Positions 17,739-26,729 of a DNA stretch of 64,000 bases are shown here, piece after piece. The notes beneath the pieces are model-generated. The model was not told the DNA's origin. It saw only the letters and a list, made by a program, of their open reading frames with translations, and made no database searches. Each line of letters begins with the position of its first letter. The stretch's first letter is position 1. The position numbers and the translations under genes were made by a program. Source of the DNA: Alphaproteobacteria bacterium MarineAlpha11_Bin1 (GTDB lineage Bacteria; Pseudomonadota; Alphaproteobacteria; MPNO01; UBA830); NCBI GenBank assembly GCA_002937455.1, contig PTJZ01000001.1, positions 62,001-126,000 on the forward strand. Direction: 5' to 3'.

Positions 17739-18697
17739 GGCGGTCTTTCGTTATTATTTTGCGGATTCTGCGAAACTTCGCCGACCTGCGCAAGACCATC
17801 AGTGTCCCTTGCCTGCTTCTCGAACCAAACGTTCAAGAAAACCCCGATAAACACTATCGAGCCACCGACCCAAATCCAGATTTCGGGAAGTTCGGCGAAA
17901 AATATCCAACCAGCGAGGCCGGCAAAAACTAGTTTTGTGAAATCGGCTGGTAAAACGACCGTCGCATCAGCCTCCCGAAATGCTTGGGCTAAACAGATCT
18001 GTGTCGTACTTCCAAATATCGCTATTAAAACGATAAAGAACCATTGATATGGGGTCGGCCATGTCCAGAAAAATAGAGCCACAGCTAAGCAAATCGGAAC
18101 TTGTAGTAGTGATGCATACAGCGCGATAGTCACCGGATTGTCATGCCGAGATAGCACTTTGATCACCACCAGAGCCATGGCCCAAGTGCTGGAGGATAGC
18201 AATAGAAGTAGAGAGCCTGCACCGATTTCTACCTCCCAAGGTCGCAGGATAATAAGCGCCCCTACCAAACCAATAATCAGCGCTCCGTAACGGGGTCGCG
18301 TAACCCTCTCGCCAAGTATTAATAATGCTCCGACGGTGGCGAGAAGCGGGGCAGTAAAGGTAAGTGCAACCACCTTGGCCAGCGGCTCCATCGTGAGGGC
18401 CATAAAATAAGCCAGCATCGCGATCACATTAAATAGAGCCCGCAGCGCATGCAGCGGAAGATGGTTTGTCCGAAGCGGGTTGTGACCGCGACGTAGGATC
18501 ATCGGCGCAAGAAGACAGACGCCAATAGAATGCCGAAGAAGCGCGATCATGAACGGATGAATCTCGTCAGCGATCTGGCGGATTGAGACGTTCATGGCGA
18601 CAACGCCCATCGCGGATACCATCATTAACATTACGCCGCGTATCGGTGGGGGAATAGCGTTATAAGAATTAGCTGCGAGGGCAGAAACGACAAGCAT
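17735..18697 (-). CDS. EamA/DMT-superfamily transporter
   Basis: A 320-residue protein with about ten hydrophobic segments arranged as two EamA repeats. The first half has RHSIGVCLLAPMILRRG and ALRALFNVIAMLAYFMAL; the second contains FGSTTQICLAQAFREADATV and PADFTKLVFAGLAGWIFF, both usual for DMT metabolite exporters. An AAAGG ribosome site lies seven bases from the ATG. It heads a three-gene run (EamA, hydrolase, TauD), suggesting export or import of the same small molecule, unidentified. The 238 bases upstream (18698-18935) show no gene. Confidence 0.88.
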   Translation of the reverse strand: MLVVSALAANSYNAIPPPIRGVMLMMVSAMGVVAMNVSIRQIADEIHPFMIALLRHSIGVCLLAPMILRRGHNPLRTNHLPLHALRALFNVIAMLAYFMALTMEPLAKVVALTFTAPLLATVGALLILGERVTRPRYGALIIGLVGALIILRPWEVEIGAGSLLLLLSSSTWAMALVVIKVLSRHDNPVTIALYASLLQVPICLAVALFFWTWPTPYQWFFIVLIAIFGSTTQICLAQAFREADATVVLPADFTKLVFAGLAGWIFFAELPEIWIWVGGSIVFIGVFLNVWFEKQARDTDGLAQVGEVSQNPQNNNERPP

Positions 18698-18935
18698 TCG
18701 ATACCTTTCAGGAATACAAGTTTATGGCTTAATGCATTTACTGCCCGCGGCTCATAAAAAGAATCCGAACCAGTTCAATACTGCCTTTCATTCCTCAGAT
18801 TTAAGGCCGCTCAGGCTAGGAAACTATAGAAAAATACCAAACTGTTGTGGAGTTTACCCATAGACAAATCCTTATACGAACCGAAAGCCCCGATGGCCGA
18901 CATCAAAGGCTAAAGCTAGACCTTAATACTGAAAT

Positions 18936-19698
18936 TTAGAGTACGCCTTTGCGAATGAGGTTCACAGCCGAAATCAGCAAGAATAGATATACGAATTGCC
19001 GAAAACGGCTCTCGGATAGCTGACTACGTAATCGCTGTCCGATTACCATACCGACAAATGCTGGCACGAGGCTAAGTGCGGAAACGATAAGAATATCCTG
19101 ATTAAATGCCCCTTTCTCAGCCAAGGAAAATAACAAAACCGTCGCACTGATGAGAAACGTTAGCGCGATTGCACGGAGGAAGCTCTCCTTATCAATATCT
19201 TTAGCTTGTAGGTATAGGGCTACGGGAATACCGACCGACCCTGTGGTGCCCGTCAATAAACCAGATAGTAGACCGAGCGGTGGCACCACCCAAGGATCAG
19301 TTTGTTCTGAAATACGAATGCGAAATCGGGTCGCATTGATAAGAACATAGATCACAACGACGACGCCCAGTATGGTTGTAAGTATTCTGGGACTAACCAA
19401 GAATAGGATCTGCGCACCGATAATAGTACCGATGACGGCATAGGAGTTTATGATCCAGTATTTTCGGAGCATTTCGAACCCGCGCCCGCCCTCAAATGCT
19501 TGATAAAGATTTGTCACGACAACCGGTATTGCTATGAAAGTGATCGCTGTGCGGAGATCTATAAAGGCACCCATGATTGATATGGCAGTCAGCGGCAGGC
19601 CCAACCCCACGACCCCCTTAACCCCGCCAGCAACCAGAAGTGCTACTATGACTATTACTGTAAGGTTGAGGTCCAGGAAAAATCGCCTTCGAAATCAT
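18936..19698 (-). CDS. TauE/SafE (DUF81) permease with apparent one-base frameshift near the N-terminus
   Basis: A polytopic permease of the sulfite-exporter TauE/SafE family: GLLSGLLTGTTGSVGIPVALYL is the conserved second-repeat motif and GVVGLGLPLTAIS the first. The uninterrupted frame begins only at a GTG at 19610, inside the first conserved motif. Upstream codons in the same frame still encode the expected first membrane segment (TVIVIVALLVAGGVKG) but contain no usual start before a stop. If the run of five A at 19678-19682 were four, an ATG at 19698 would join this frame (MISKAIFLDLNLTVIVIV) giving about 253 residues, normal for the family. So either a sequencing error or a recent inactivating indel is likely. 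Substrate unknown; organosulfur is suggested only by the family and the TauD gene nearby. Confidence 0.75.
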
Positions 19699-19979
19699 GA
19701 CCAAATAACACAGTTCCCACTCAACTTTTTGTTTCCTTTAGGAACATGCTCACTTCAGAAATGGTCGTTAGTTAAAAAAACAGGTGCGCTGAAACCGCCG
19801 CTAAACGTGGTCCGTTCAAGCCTCTACCTGAGACGTTCTAACGGTCAATATTTGCTCGACATTCTCGTTAACTGGACATGAAAACAACAAGTAATACCGC
19901 GCTCAACATATTAAGCCTTTTTACATGGGGCTGGGGCCCTATGGTCCAATCACTGCCGCACAAAAAAGTTCTGCTATCT

Positions 19980-20624
19980 TTAGCCGCTAATGATCGATCC
20001 GCGTTCGATAACGAATGTTTTATCTAGAAGGTCACTAATATGCTTGTCATTGGACTCGGCAACTAGAACTGATTCCCCTTCCTCCTTCAGGTTCGCCATA
20101 ATCTCGACCATCCGTTGAGCAAATACTGGTGCAATACCCTCAGAGGGCTCATCTAACATCAGCAACTTGGTACCGACCATCAGCGCTCGGGCAAACGCAA
20201 CGAACTTCTGCTGACCACCAGACAGCTCAGTTGCACCCCGATTTCGGAATTCCTCAACCTCAGGCATAAGCTTGTAGATCCATGCTAGTCGGTCTTGCGC
20301 TCCATCTATCTTGGTTGTCCAAGTGGGTAGGAGGATGTTTTCCTCCGCCGTCAATTGAGGAACCAAACGTCGGTCTTCCGGCATGAAGCCAATACCAATG
20401 TGCGCACGACGATGAGCCGGCGCCGCAAGCAGGTTTTCCCCGTCGAATTCCATGCCACCCGTTTTGGCATCAAGCGCACCCATAACGGCGCGCATGAACG
20501 TAGTTTTTCCAGCCCCATTTCTGCCAATAAGTCCGCACATTGTTCCTGACGGTACTTCAAGCGAAACACTCCGCAAAATTGGAGTTGCACCGATATTGAC
20601 GTCTATGCCCTGAATATTAAGCAT
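19980..20624 (-). CDS. livF: Branched-chain amino acid-type ABC transporter ATP-binding protein (LivF-like)
   Basis: A 214-residue ATPase: Walker A GRNGAGKTT, signature ELSGGQQKF, Walker B LLMLDEPSEGIAP and the D-loop follow in order; the SEGIAP form is characteristic of LivF. I chose the ATG at 20624, with AAGGAG seven bases upstream; it overlaps livG by eight bases. A longer in-frame reading to 20762 lies within livG and is rejected. Last gene of the transporter operon. The 281 bases beyond toward 19699 show no gene. Confidence 0.95.
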   Translation of the reverse strand: MLNIQGIDVNIGATPILRSVSLEVPSGTMCGLIGRNGAGKTTFMRAVMGALDAKTGGMEFDGENLLAAPAHRRAHIGIGFMPEDRRLVPQLTAEENILLPTWTTKIDGAQDRLAWIYKLMPEVEEFRNRGATELSGGQQKFVAFARALMVGTKLLMLDEPSEGIAPVFAQRMVEIMANLKEEGESVLVAESNDKHISDLLDKTFVIERGSIISG

Positions 20625-21402
20625 TTGCGTCTCCTTGGAGGTGTGCCGGGTGGTATTCTTGCCCGATGACAAACTCTCGCACTTTTTCGTCAACCATCGC
20701 TTTCGCCGTTGGCGCATCGCAAATGATTTCGCCCTGATAAAATGCCCACACCCGATCGACAAAGCGTTCTACGATTTCCATGTCGTGTTCAATGAACATA
20801 ACTGTCGTAGACTCTTGACGAAGAGCTTCCATAATGATGTCCATTAGGTCAAATTTTTCTTCCACACTAATTCCACTTGTGGGCTCATCGAGCATTACCA
20901 GTTTAGGGTTGCGAACAGTTGCCATCGCAATATCCAGAAGTTTCCTGACTCCCTGCGGCAAAGCAGAAGCGGGAGTGTCTCGGTAATCGGAGATCTGGTA
21001 ACGGCTGAGTTGCTGATCTACCCTATGCTCCCGCTCATCCGTATGTATCGGCCTGAACAAATTCCATCCAACCTGTTCGGCTATCCCATAGGCAACTAAC
21101 ATGTTGTCAAAAACTGTTTCCGACAGGAATACCTGGGGCACCTGGAATGATCGGCAAAGTCCGAGTTTTGTTACGTCACGTGGTTTGAAACCGATTAAGT
21201 TTTTTCCCAGAAACTCTACCTGTCCGGACGATGGCGGCAGATATCCAGTCACCATATTAACAAAAGTCGTTTTTCCCGCCCCGTTGGCACCAATAATGCC
21301 AATAGTCTCACCTTCGTTAACCTCGACATTAATGTCACGAGCGGCAACAACTCCACCAAAGTTTTTTTCTAAGTCCTGGACTTTTAGTACTGGTGTCATC
21401 AT
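20617..21402 (-). CDS. livG: Branched-chain amino acid-type ABC transporter ATP-binding protein (LivG-like)
   Basis: A 261-residue ATPase with Walker A GANGAGKTT, the LivG-type LCRSFQVPQVF after the first strand pair, an atypical signature region (ALPQGVRKLLDIAMA in place of LSGGQ), Walker B PKLVMLDEPTSGIS, and the switch histidine in MFIEHDM. The signature motif ALPQG is unusual but occurs in some LivG-type proteins. It sits two bases after livM and is coupled to livF. It would pair with LivF to drive the LivHM channel. Confidence 0.94.
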   Translation of the reverse strand: MMTPVLKVQDLEKNFGGVVAARDINVEVNEGETIGIIGANGAGKTTFVNMVTGYLPPSSGQVEFLGKNLIGFKPRDVTKLGLCRSFQVPQVFLSETVFDNMLVAYGIAEQVGWNLFRPIHTDEREHRVDQQLSRYQISDYRDTPASALPQGVRKLLDIAMATVRNPKLVMLDEPTSGISVEEKFDLMDIIMEALRQESTTVMFIEHDMEIVERFVDRVWAFYQGEIICDAPTAKAMVDEKVREFVIGQEYHPAHLQGDANA

Positions 21403-21403
21403 T

Positions 21404-22390
21404 TCACTTCTCCACCGAGGCTCGGGCGCGGTTTGCAGCTCTTATTGCCTTTTTGTGGCGCCACTCGCTGCGGATAGACCAAAGACCGTCGGGCAGGAAC
21501 ATTATTATCAATAATAATGCCCCACCAAGGATTAACTGCCAGATTTCTGGTGCAAATTCGAAGGCATAGGTCCGAAGCAACTCATAGACCAATGCGCCAA
21601 TGAACGTTGCGCTGACATTGCCAGTCCCAGCCAAAATGGTGATAAACACGAAGTCACCAGAAACCGGCCAGTATACCATTGAGTCTGGATCAACATGGCC
21701 GACGGTCACAGCCATTATCACTCCCCCAGCACCAGCCAGTACACCTGAAATGATATATTTTGAGTGGATCGCCTTTTCGGCTGAATATCCGAGGTACTCG
21801 ACCCGAATTTCGTTTTCTCTAACCGCCATAGTCATCATGCCTAAAGTCGATTTTAGATACCAGTGAGCGGCTAATGCCGAAACATAAGAAAATACAACGG
21901 CAAATATGAAGAGAACGAATCTGTAGCTGTCGTCCCCCGGCTGCATACCAAGAAAGGTAACCTGCTCGATACCGATCCCATCGGTAGAACCGAGCGATTC
22001 AACTTTAGCCAAGACCCCGTACAAGATCATGGAGAAAGCCATGTTCAACAACGCGAAGAAAATGGCCCGGTACTGTCTAAGCAGAAATCCGAGGAGAAAC
22101 GCCAACATACCGGCTGTAAAAATGCCGCATATCATGAGGAGGAATACGTCTCTAACACCAACTATCTGGAGCATCGCAACGGTGTAAGCACCAAAGCCAA
22201 AAAATAAGGCGTGGCCAAATGATACAAGACCAGCTCTCCATAATATCAACAGACCGATCGCAACTAATCCTCTCGATAGTGTTTGGAGACCAATCGTTCT
22301 CATCCACTCTTCAAGAAGAAAATTAAGCGCAAATAACGCAACTAGCCCAATAGTTAGGCCCCAAAAAGTTTTATCGAATAAACGGGTCAT
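21404..22390 (-). CDS. livM: Branched-chain amino acid-type ABC transporter permease (LivM-like)
   Basis: A 328-residue inner-membrane permease with eight to ten hydrophobic segments. The segments LVSFGHALFFGFGAYTVAM and AVRENEIRVEYLGYSAEKA are the LivM signature (the latter is the loop that contacts the ATPase). The start overlaps the end of livH by four bases. Together with LivH it forms the channel. Confidence 0.95.
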   Translation of the reverse strand: MTRLFDKTFWGLTIGLVALFALNFLLEEWMRTIGLQTLSRGLVAIGLLILWRAGLVSFGHALFFGFGAYTVAMLQIVGVRDVFLLMICGIFTAGMLAFLLGFLLRQYRAIFFALLNMAFSMILYGVLAKVESLGSTDGIGIEQVTFLGMQPGDDSYRFVLFIFAVVFSYVSALAAHWYLKSTLGMMTMAVRENEIRVEYLGYSAEKAIHSKYIISGVLAGAGGVIMAVTVGHVDPDSMVYWPVSGDFVFITILAGTGNVSATFIGALVYELLRTYAFEFAPEIWQLILGGALLLIIMFLPDGLWSIRSEWRHKKAIRAANRARASVEK

Positions 22391-23289
22391 ATTTTCCTCG
22401 CCTTAATCGGGGCAAAAAGACCCTCCGGGCGGAATACTAAGACAAGCGCCATGATCGAGTAGATAACAAAAAGTTCTACCTCTGGGAGCATGTGAACGGC
22501 CGCTGCCCTCGATATGCCTACGACGACTGCCCCAATAAGAGCCCCGGGTATCGAGCCCATACCACCAATAACAACCACGGCGAACGCGAGAACGATTACT
22601 TCAACGCCAATACCCGGTTGAACGGATATTATTGGGGCGTGGTAAGCGCCGCCCAGCGCACCGAGGAATGTTCCAATAATAAAAGTAATTAAAAATACCT
22701 TCGTCACATTTATACCCATAGCCATGCTGACCTCGCGATCAAATATGACGGCGAGTAGGACCCTTCCGAACTGCGTCCTATTTAGTCCGTACCAAAGTAC
22801 GAACGCGATCACGAATGAGAGGGCAATCATCGTTAGTGCATAATTGTCAAAAATCAGTCCAACGATCTCGCTATTGCCCAATAACGCGAGCGGCTGAAAG
22901 GCAAGATATGGATCAGTTCCCCAAATGAGTAGAATCGCGTCCTCAAGAACAAGGAATGCAGCAAAAGTCGCAAGGACAACGATGTGTTCGTCCCTGTCAT
23001 ATAGAAACTTCAGCAGTCCTCTCTCAATTATTATACCTAGGACAACACCAAGGAAAATGGCGCTGACTAGAATAATCAAGAAGCCGCTAGAGTCTGGCCA
23101 GCCACCATTCGCCGCCAAACCTATTAAAAAGGCTGTCAAGTAGGCGCCAAAGGCATAAAAAGCGCCGTGCGTAACGTTTAGGACCTTTTGAACGCCAAAA
23201 ATAACCGTTAAGCCAACCGCTACCAAAAACAGGTAAGAGGAATAAACCAAGCCATCAATAAGGATGACTATCAAAAGTTCAAAATCCAC
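22387..23289 (-). CDS. livH: Branched-chain amino acid-type ABC transporter permease (LivH-like)
   Basis: A 300-residue permease with FGVQKVLNVTHGAFYAFGAYLTAF near the N-terminus and AFAVVVIGGMGSIPGALIGA near the C-terminus, both LivH hallmarks. I chose the GTG at 23289, which follows a G-rich ribosome site; a TTG five codons upstream (23304) is possible. It is the first permease after the binding-protein gene and is separated from it by a very stable hairpin. Confidence 0.94.
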   Translation of the reverse strand: MDFELLIVILIDGLVYSSYLFLVAVGLTVIFGVQKVLNVTHGAFYAFGAYLTAFLIGLAANGGWPDSSGFLIILVSAIFLGVVLGIIIERGLLKFLYDRDEHIVVLATFAAFLVLEDAILLIWGTDPYLAFQPLALLGNSEIVGLIFDNYALTMIALSFVIAFVLWYGLNRTQFGRVLLAVIFDREVSMAMGINVTKVFLITFIIGTFLGALGGAYHAPIISVQPGIGVEVIVLAFAVVVIGGMGSIPGALIGAVVVGISRAAAVHMLPEVELFVIYSIMALVLVFRPEGLFAPIKARKI

Positions 23290-23351
23290 TTTCCGCCCCC
23301 CCAAACAAAATACGCGCAGACTTTTTGCGCTTTTGTTTTATACATAAAGTC

Positions 23352-23373
23352 GGGGGGCGGCCGCCCGCCCCCC
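23352..23373 (-). terminator. GC-only hairpin between binding-protein gene and livH
   Basis: GGGGGGCGG (23352-23360) and CCGCCCCCC (23365-23373) form a perfect nine-base stem with a four-base loop. On the minus strand only a weak U tract (ACTTTA) follows, so it is better seen as an attenuator or 3'-end stabiliser that lets the binding protein be made in excess over the membrane subunits. Confidence 0.6.
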
Positions 23374-23409
23374 TATGCTTAATAGGTCTTCCAGGCTTCT
23401 AATGCTTAT

Positions 23410-24726
23410 TCAGCACTTAGCACCCTTCATCCCACCCTTGATCCAGGCAACGCCTTTAACACCAGCAGGCGGCATAACACACTTGGGAGAGAATTTTACA
23501 ACATCCTTAACGACCATTTCTTTTCGGTCTTTGTCCCAAGTGGTAACACCCCACATGTCATCGGTGACACCCTGATGACCTTTACCAAGTGCCATCTCAA
23601 CGTTTCCAACAAAGGTTGGGAAAGTTGCACCTGTTAGGGCATTGATGACCTGATCAGTTGTCGGGAATTTACCTGCTGCTTTAGCAGCTTTATCGTAAGC
23701 ATATTTTGCCCCGAGAAAGCCCTGCGCGTATTGATATGCAGGTTGTGCAGGCGGAGTTCCATAGGCCTTACGAAACTCTTTCTGGAACCACTGATTTAGC
23801 GGCGTCGGATCGTCTACGACGTACATCCCATACGGCCCGCGGGTTCCGACAATTATACCTTCTGGGAACTTCTTACCCAGTCGGTATGCAACGGTTTCGC
23901 CAACAGTAAATACGAATAGCTTTCTCTTGAATAAGCCACGAGCCCCGGCCTGCCCGATAAAGGCCTCGAGGTCTCCACCCCAGAAACTAGAGTGAACAAG
24001 CCCTTCTTTAGCCCTCGAGATGGCTGAGATTTCACTACCGTACTGGCCAGCGAAAATCTTCGGCATCTGATTTTTCTTAGAGCCCTTAGACGACGGCATG
24101 AGGTCCGCCATTGCAAGGCTAAAGTCACGCCACGAGTCCTGACCCCAAGCGTAGTTCTGATTAATGCCGGTAAAGCCCTTAGCTGCTTTATCTTTATGCT
24201 TTGAAACAATATAACGTGCAGCGGACACATTGTTTGCCGTGCCATGATTCATCGTCCTAAATACATACTTAGGATTGGGATTAATATCTTCGAAAATTCT
24301 TGGCGTACCGCAAACAGTTAGAATGGTCAGCACTTTAAGCTCTTCTGCAACCTTGGTGGTTGCCGCGCAAGTCCCCGATGAAATCTGACCAATGATTGCG
24401 TCAACTTTATCTTTTTGAACTTTATTTCTTAGTTCAGTAACCTGCTTAGTACCGCCACCGGCTTCATCATAGATCAGAGCCTCAATTTGACGACCCGCCA
24501 GACCCTTTGTGTTGTATGGCGCAGGCAGCTCGCCATTATTGATGCCTCTGACGATGAGTTCTACACCCTGTTTACCGGGGATTCCGAAAGCTGGGGCGCC
24601 GGCGCCCGTCAGAAAAGTTGGCACACCGATTTTAACAGTTTCGGCAGATACGGCGCCTGTACCTAATGCAAGTGCACCGGTCAAGGCCGCACCAATGAAG
24701 CGTGCACCTCTTTTACTTACGATCAT
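23410..24726 (-). CDS. ABC transporter substrate-binding protein, Peripla_BP_6 type (LivK-like)
   Basis: A 438-residue periplasmic binding protein. The N-terminus has a basic start and a hydrophobic core ending in AVSAETVKIG, predicting signal peptide cleavage after about residue 28. Mature motifs GAGAPAFGIPGKQGVELIVRGIN and DEAGGGTKQVTELRNKVQKDKVDAIIG match the family. It is longer than E. coli LivK (about 370) but normal for the group used by many Alphaproteobacteria for amides, aromatic acids or amino acids, so the substrate is open. A GGGAGG ribosome site lies eight bases upstream. First gene of the transporter operon; the 175 bases upstream to the next gene probably hold its promoter. 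Confidence 0.92.
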   Translation of the reverse strand: MIVSKRGARFIGAALTGALALGTGAVSAETVKIGVPTFLTGAGAPAFGIPGKQGVELIVRGINNGELPAPYNTKGLAGRQIEALIYDEAGGGTKQVTELRNKVQKDKVDAIIGQISSGTCAATTKVAEELKVLTILTVCGTPRIFEDINPNPKYVFRTMNHGTANNVSAARYIVSKHKDKAAKGFTGINQNYAWGQDSWRDFSLAMADLMPSSKGSKKNQMPKIFAGQYGSEISAISRAKEGLVHSSFWGGDLEAFIGQAGARGLFKRKLFVFTVGETVAYRLGKKFPEGIIVGTRGPYGMYVVDDPTPLNQWFQKEFRKAYGTPPAQPAYQYAQGFLGAKYAYDKAAKAAGKFPTTDQVINALTGATFPTFVGNVEMALGKGHQGVTDDMWGVTTWDKDRKEMVVKDVVKFSPKCVMPPAGVKGVAWIKGGMKGAKC

Positions 24727-24901
24727 AATCTAGACCTCCCTATGGTCAGTTTGTCATTTATTCAATTCTATTTGGGCTATTAGGCCCCGTGCATAAATTA
24801 GTGTAAAGAAATCGAATCAAAGGTCCAGCCCGACGTTGTTGAATTTAGAAAGTTTTCAGGGTGAACTTTTCAGAGAATTTATAACCCCGCTCTGATTAAA
24901 C

Positions 24902-25777
24902 TCATGCGGTGTGTGTGCGCATCCTGTCCGTAGCGCCGTCGGCAAAGCCCCAAGCATCGCCCTGCAGTTCAGGCGGACGTTCCCAGTCTTTGGGCATACC
25001 AACTTTGTAGTTATCGTCGACCTGCTGCACCTCAGCAGTGTATTCTATCACGTAGCCGTTCGGATCAACAAAGTACGCAAATATATTATTTCCTGGGCCG
25101 TGCCGACCGACACCCCATTCGGTTGGAAACCCTGTTTGTTTCATCCTGCCAGCGCCGAACATCAGTGCATCATGGCTCGGCATTTCGAACGCGACATGGT
25201 TCAGGGTAGGCCGGTCGATGGTAGTATACGCAATCGCGTGGTGATCCGCGCTACAGCGTATAAAATCCATATAACCTGTACGGTCGGTCAGCTTAAATCC
25301 TAACAGATCGATAAATTGGCTGCTCTGGGCTTCTCGGTTTGGGGAATTTAGGACCACGTGGCTGATTTTCACCGGTCGGTCTGCTGAATAAAGCTCTTCT
25401 TCATGATCAGAGATCTCTGTTGAAATACAGTAACGTCGGTTATGCAGGTCATAAAAAATAAAGCCGTACCCTCCTGCGGGACCGCCTAGTTCCTGAGGCG
25501 GCTCTACAGATGCTCCAAGACCCTTTGCCTTTTCGTAAAGTCCATCAACCGACGCCTTTTCGTCCGCCGCAAGATTAACAGTAAGCAATTCTTTTTCACC
25601 GCCCTCACGCAATACGAGCGCATGATGCGCCTTTCCGGTACCCCGAAGATATATACTATTCTCATCGGTAGCTGCCACTTCTAGTCCCCAGTTGTCCACA
25701 TAGAACTTTGTTGCCATCTTCAGATCCGGAACTTGAAATTCAGCGCTGCGAAGGCCGGTGACTATTGGATCGCTCAT
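24902..25777 (-). CDS. VOC-family extradiol (catechol 2,3-) dioxygenase
   Basis: A 291-residue protein with two vicinal-oxygen-chelate domains. The second domain has the metal triad of type I extradiol dioxygenases: H140 in KISHVVLN, H194 in LNHVAFEM and E245 in GYVIEYTAE; H179/H180 and the segment GRHGPGNNIFAYFVDPNG resemble BphC-type active sites. It would open a catechol-type ring next to the diol. Start at the ATG 25777, with GGAG seven bases upstream. Divergent from the FAH-family gene at 25875 with 97 bases between, so the two may share a control region. Substrate not deducible. Confidence 0.9.
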   Translation of the reverse strand: MSDPIVTGLRSAEFQVPDLKMATKFYVDNWGLEVAATDENSIYLRGTGKAHHALVLREGGEKELLTVNLAADEKASVDGLYEKAKGLGASVEPPQELGGPAGGYGFIFYDLHNRRYCISTEISDHEEELYSADRPVKISHVVLNSPNREAQSSQFIDLLGFKLTDRTGYMDFIRCSADHHAIAYTTIDRPTLNHVAFEMPSHDALMFGAGRMKQTGFPTEWGVGRHGPGNNIFAYFVDPNGYVIEYTAEVQQVDDNYKVGMPKDWERPPELQGDAWGFADGATDRMRTHTA

Positions 25778-25874
25778 CGTTTTCTCCCATTCACCCAAGG
25801 GTGTCTTTTCAATCCTAAAATTATGCGCCACAAAAGGACAAGACAATCCAACACTTCAAACCCATCGGAGAAAA

Positions 25875-26729
25875 ATGAAAATCTGTAGGTTCGACAATGA
25901 CCGCCTTGGTGTTATCGTTGAGGGCACCATTCGCGACGTCACTGCCGCGCAGGACCAAATCCGTGCAACACACCCCTATGACGCAAAGTCGGACGCGTTT
26001 ATAGCAGCTCTGCTAGAATGGCATGACAAGCTTCGAGAAATGGCTATTAGCGCGGATCCCATCTCCATAGAAGACGTGAGACTGCTTCCACCGATCGCTC
26101 GCCCCGGGAAACTTATGGCTGCGCCGGTAAACTACGAGGCCCATATCGACGAAACGCTGGCCGATCCGGGTATCCGCCACATCGAACGTACAACAAAGAT
26201 TAAAGAAGCCGGGATATTTCTAAAATCTAACACGGCGTTGATTGGCGCGGGTGATACAATCCCGATTAGGTTTCCGAACCGACGAAACGATCACGAATTC
26301 GAGTTCGCCTTAGTTATTGGAAAAGAGTGTAGCCGGGTCGATAAAGTGAACGCGCTAGACATGATAGCCGGCTACACACTGGGACTGGATATAACGTTAC
26401 GCGGTCCGGAAGACCGTAGTGCCCGAAAATCCTGCGACGGCTATGCCGTTCTTGGCCCGTGGTTAGTTACTGCCGAAGAAATAGAAGACCCAGACAACGT
26501 ATCTTTTCATGGATCATTAAACGGGGAAATAAAACAACATGGAAATACTAAGGACCAGGTCCTCAGCATTCGGGAATTAGTCGAATACGCATCGGAATTC
26601 TACACGCTTTATCCCGGGGATGTAATGTTCACCGGGTCACCGGCAGGTGTCAGCGAGATAAAATCCGGCGACGAATTAAATTTCGTTTGCGAAGAAGTCG
26701 GTGATTTTAGAATAAAGGTCGACAGCTAA
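25875..26729 (+). CDS. Fumarylacetoacetate hydrolase-family protein
   Basis: A 284-residue FAH-family enzyme. Metal ligands are visible as E141 and E143 in DHEFEFALVIGK and D172 in GLDITLRGPED; the C-terminal MFTGSPAGVSEIKSGDE is also typical. Members hydrolyse or decarboxylate acylpyruvates and oxo-acids produced by ring cleavage (for example HpaG or FAH). The ATG at 25875 follows CGGAG. Divergent from the extradiol dioxygenase, which fits a meta-cleavage pathway. Its 3' end overlaps the convergent monooxygenase gene by four bases. Confidence 0.92.
   Translation: MKICRFDNDRLGVIVEGTIRDVTAAQDQIRATHPYDAKSDAFIAALLEWHDKLREMAISADPISIEDVRLLPPIARPGKLMAAPVNYEAHIDETLADPGIRHIERTTKIKEAGIFLKSNTALIGAGDTIPIRFPNRRNDHEFEFALVIGKECSRVDKVNALDMIAGYTLGLDITLRGPEDRSARKSCDGYAVLGPWLVTAEEIEDPDNVSFHGSLNGEIKQHGNTKDQVLSIRELVEYASEFYTLYPGDVMFTGSPAGVSEIKSGDELNFVCEEVGDFRIKVDS

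Noticed and set aside
20625..20762. Longer livF reading frame
   Set aside because: It lies within livG and a strong ribosome site marks the ATG at 20624.
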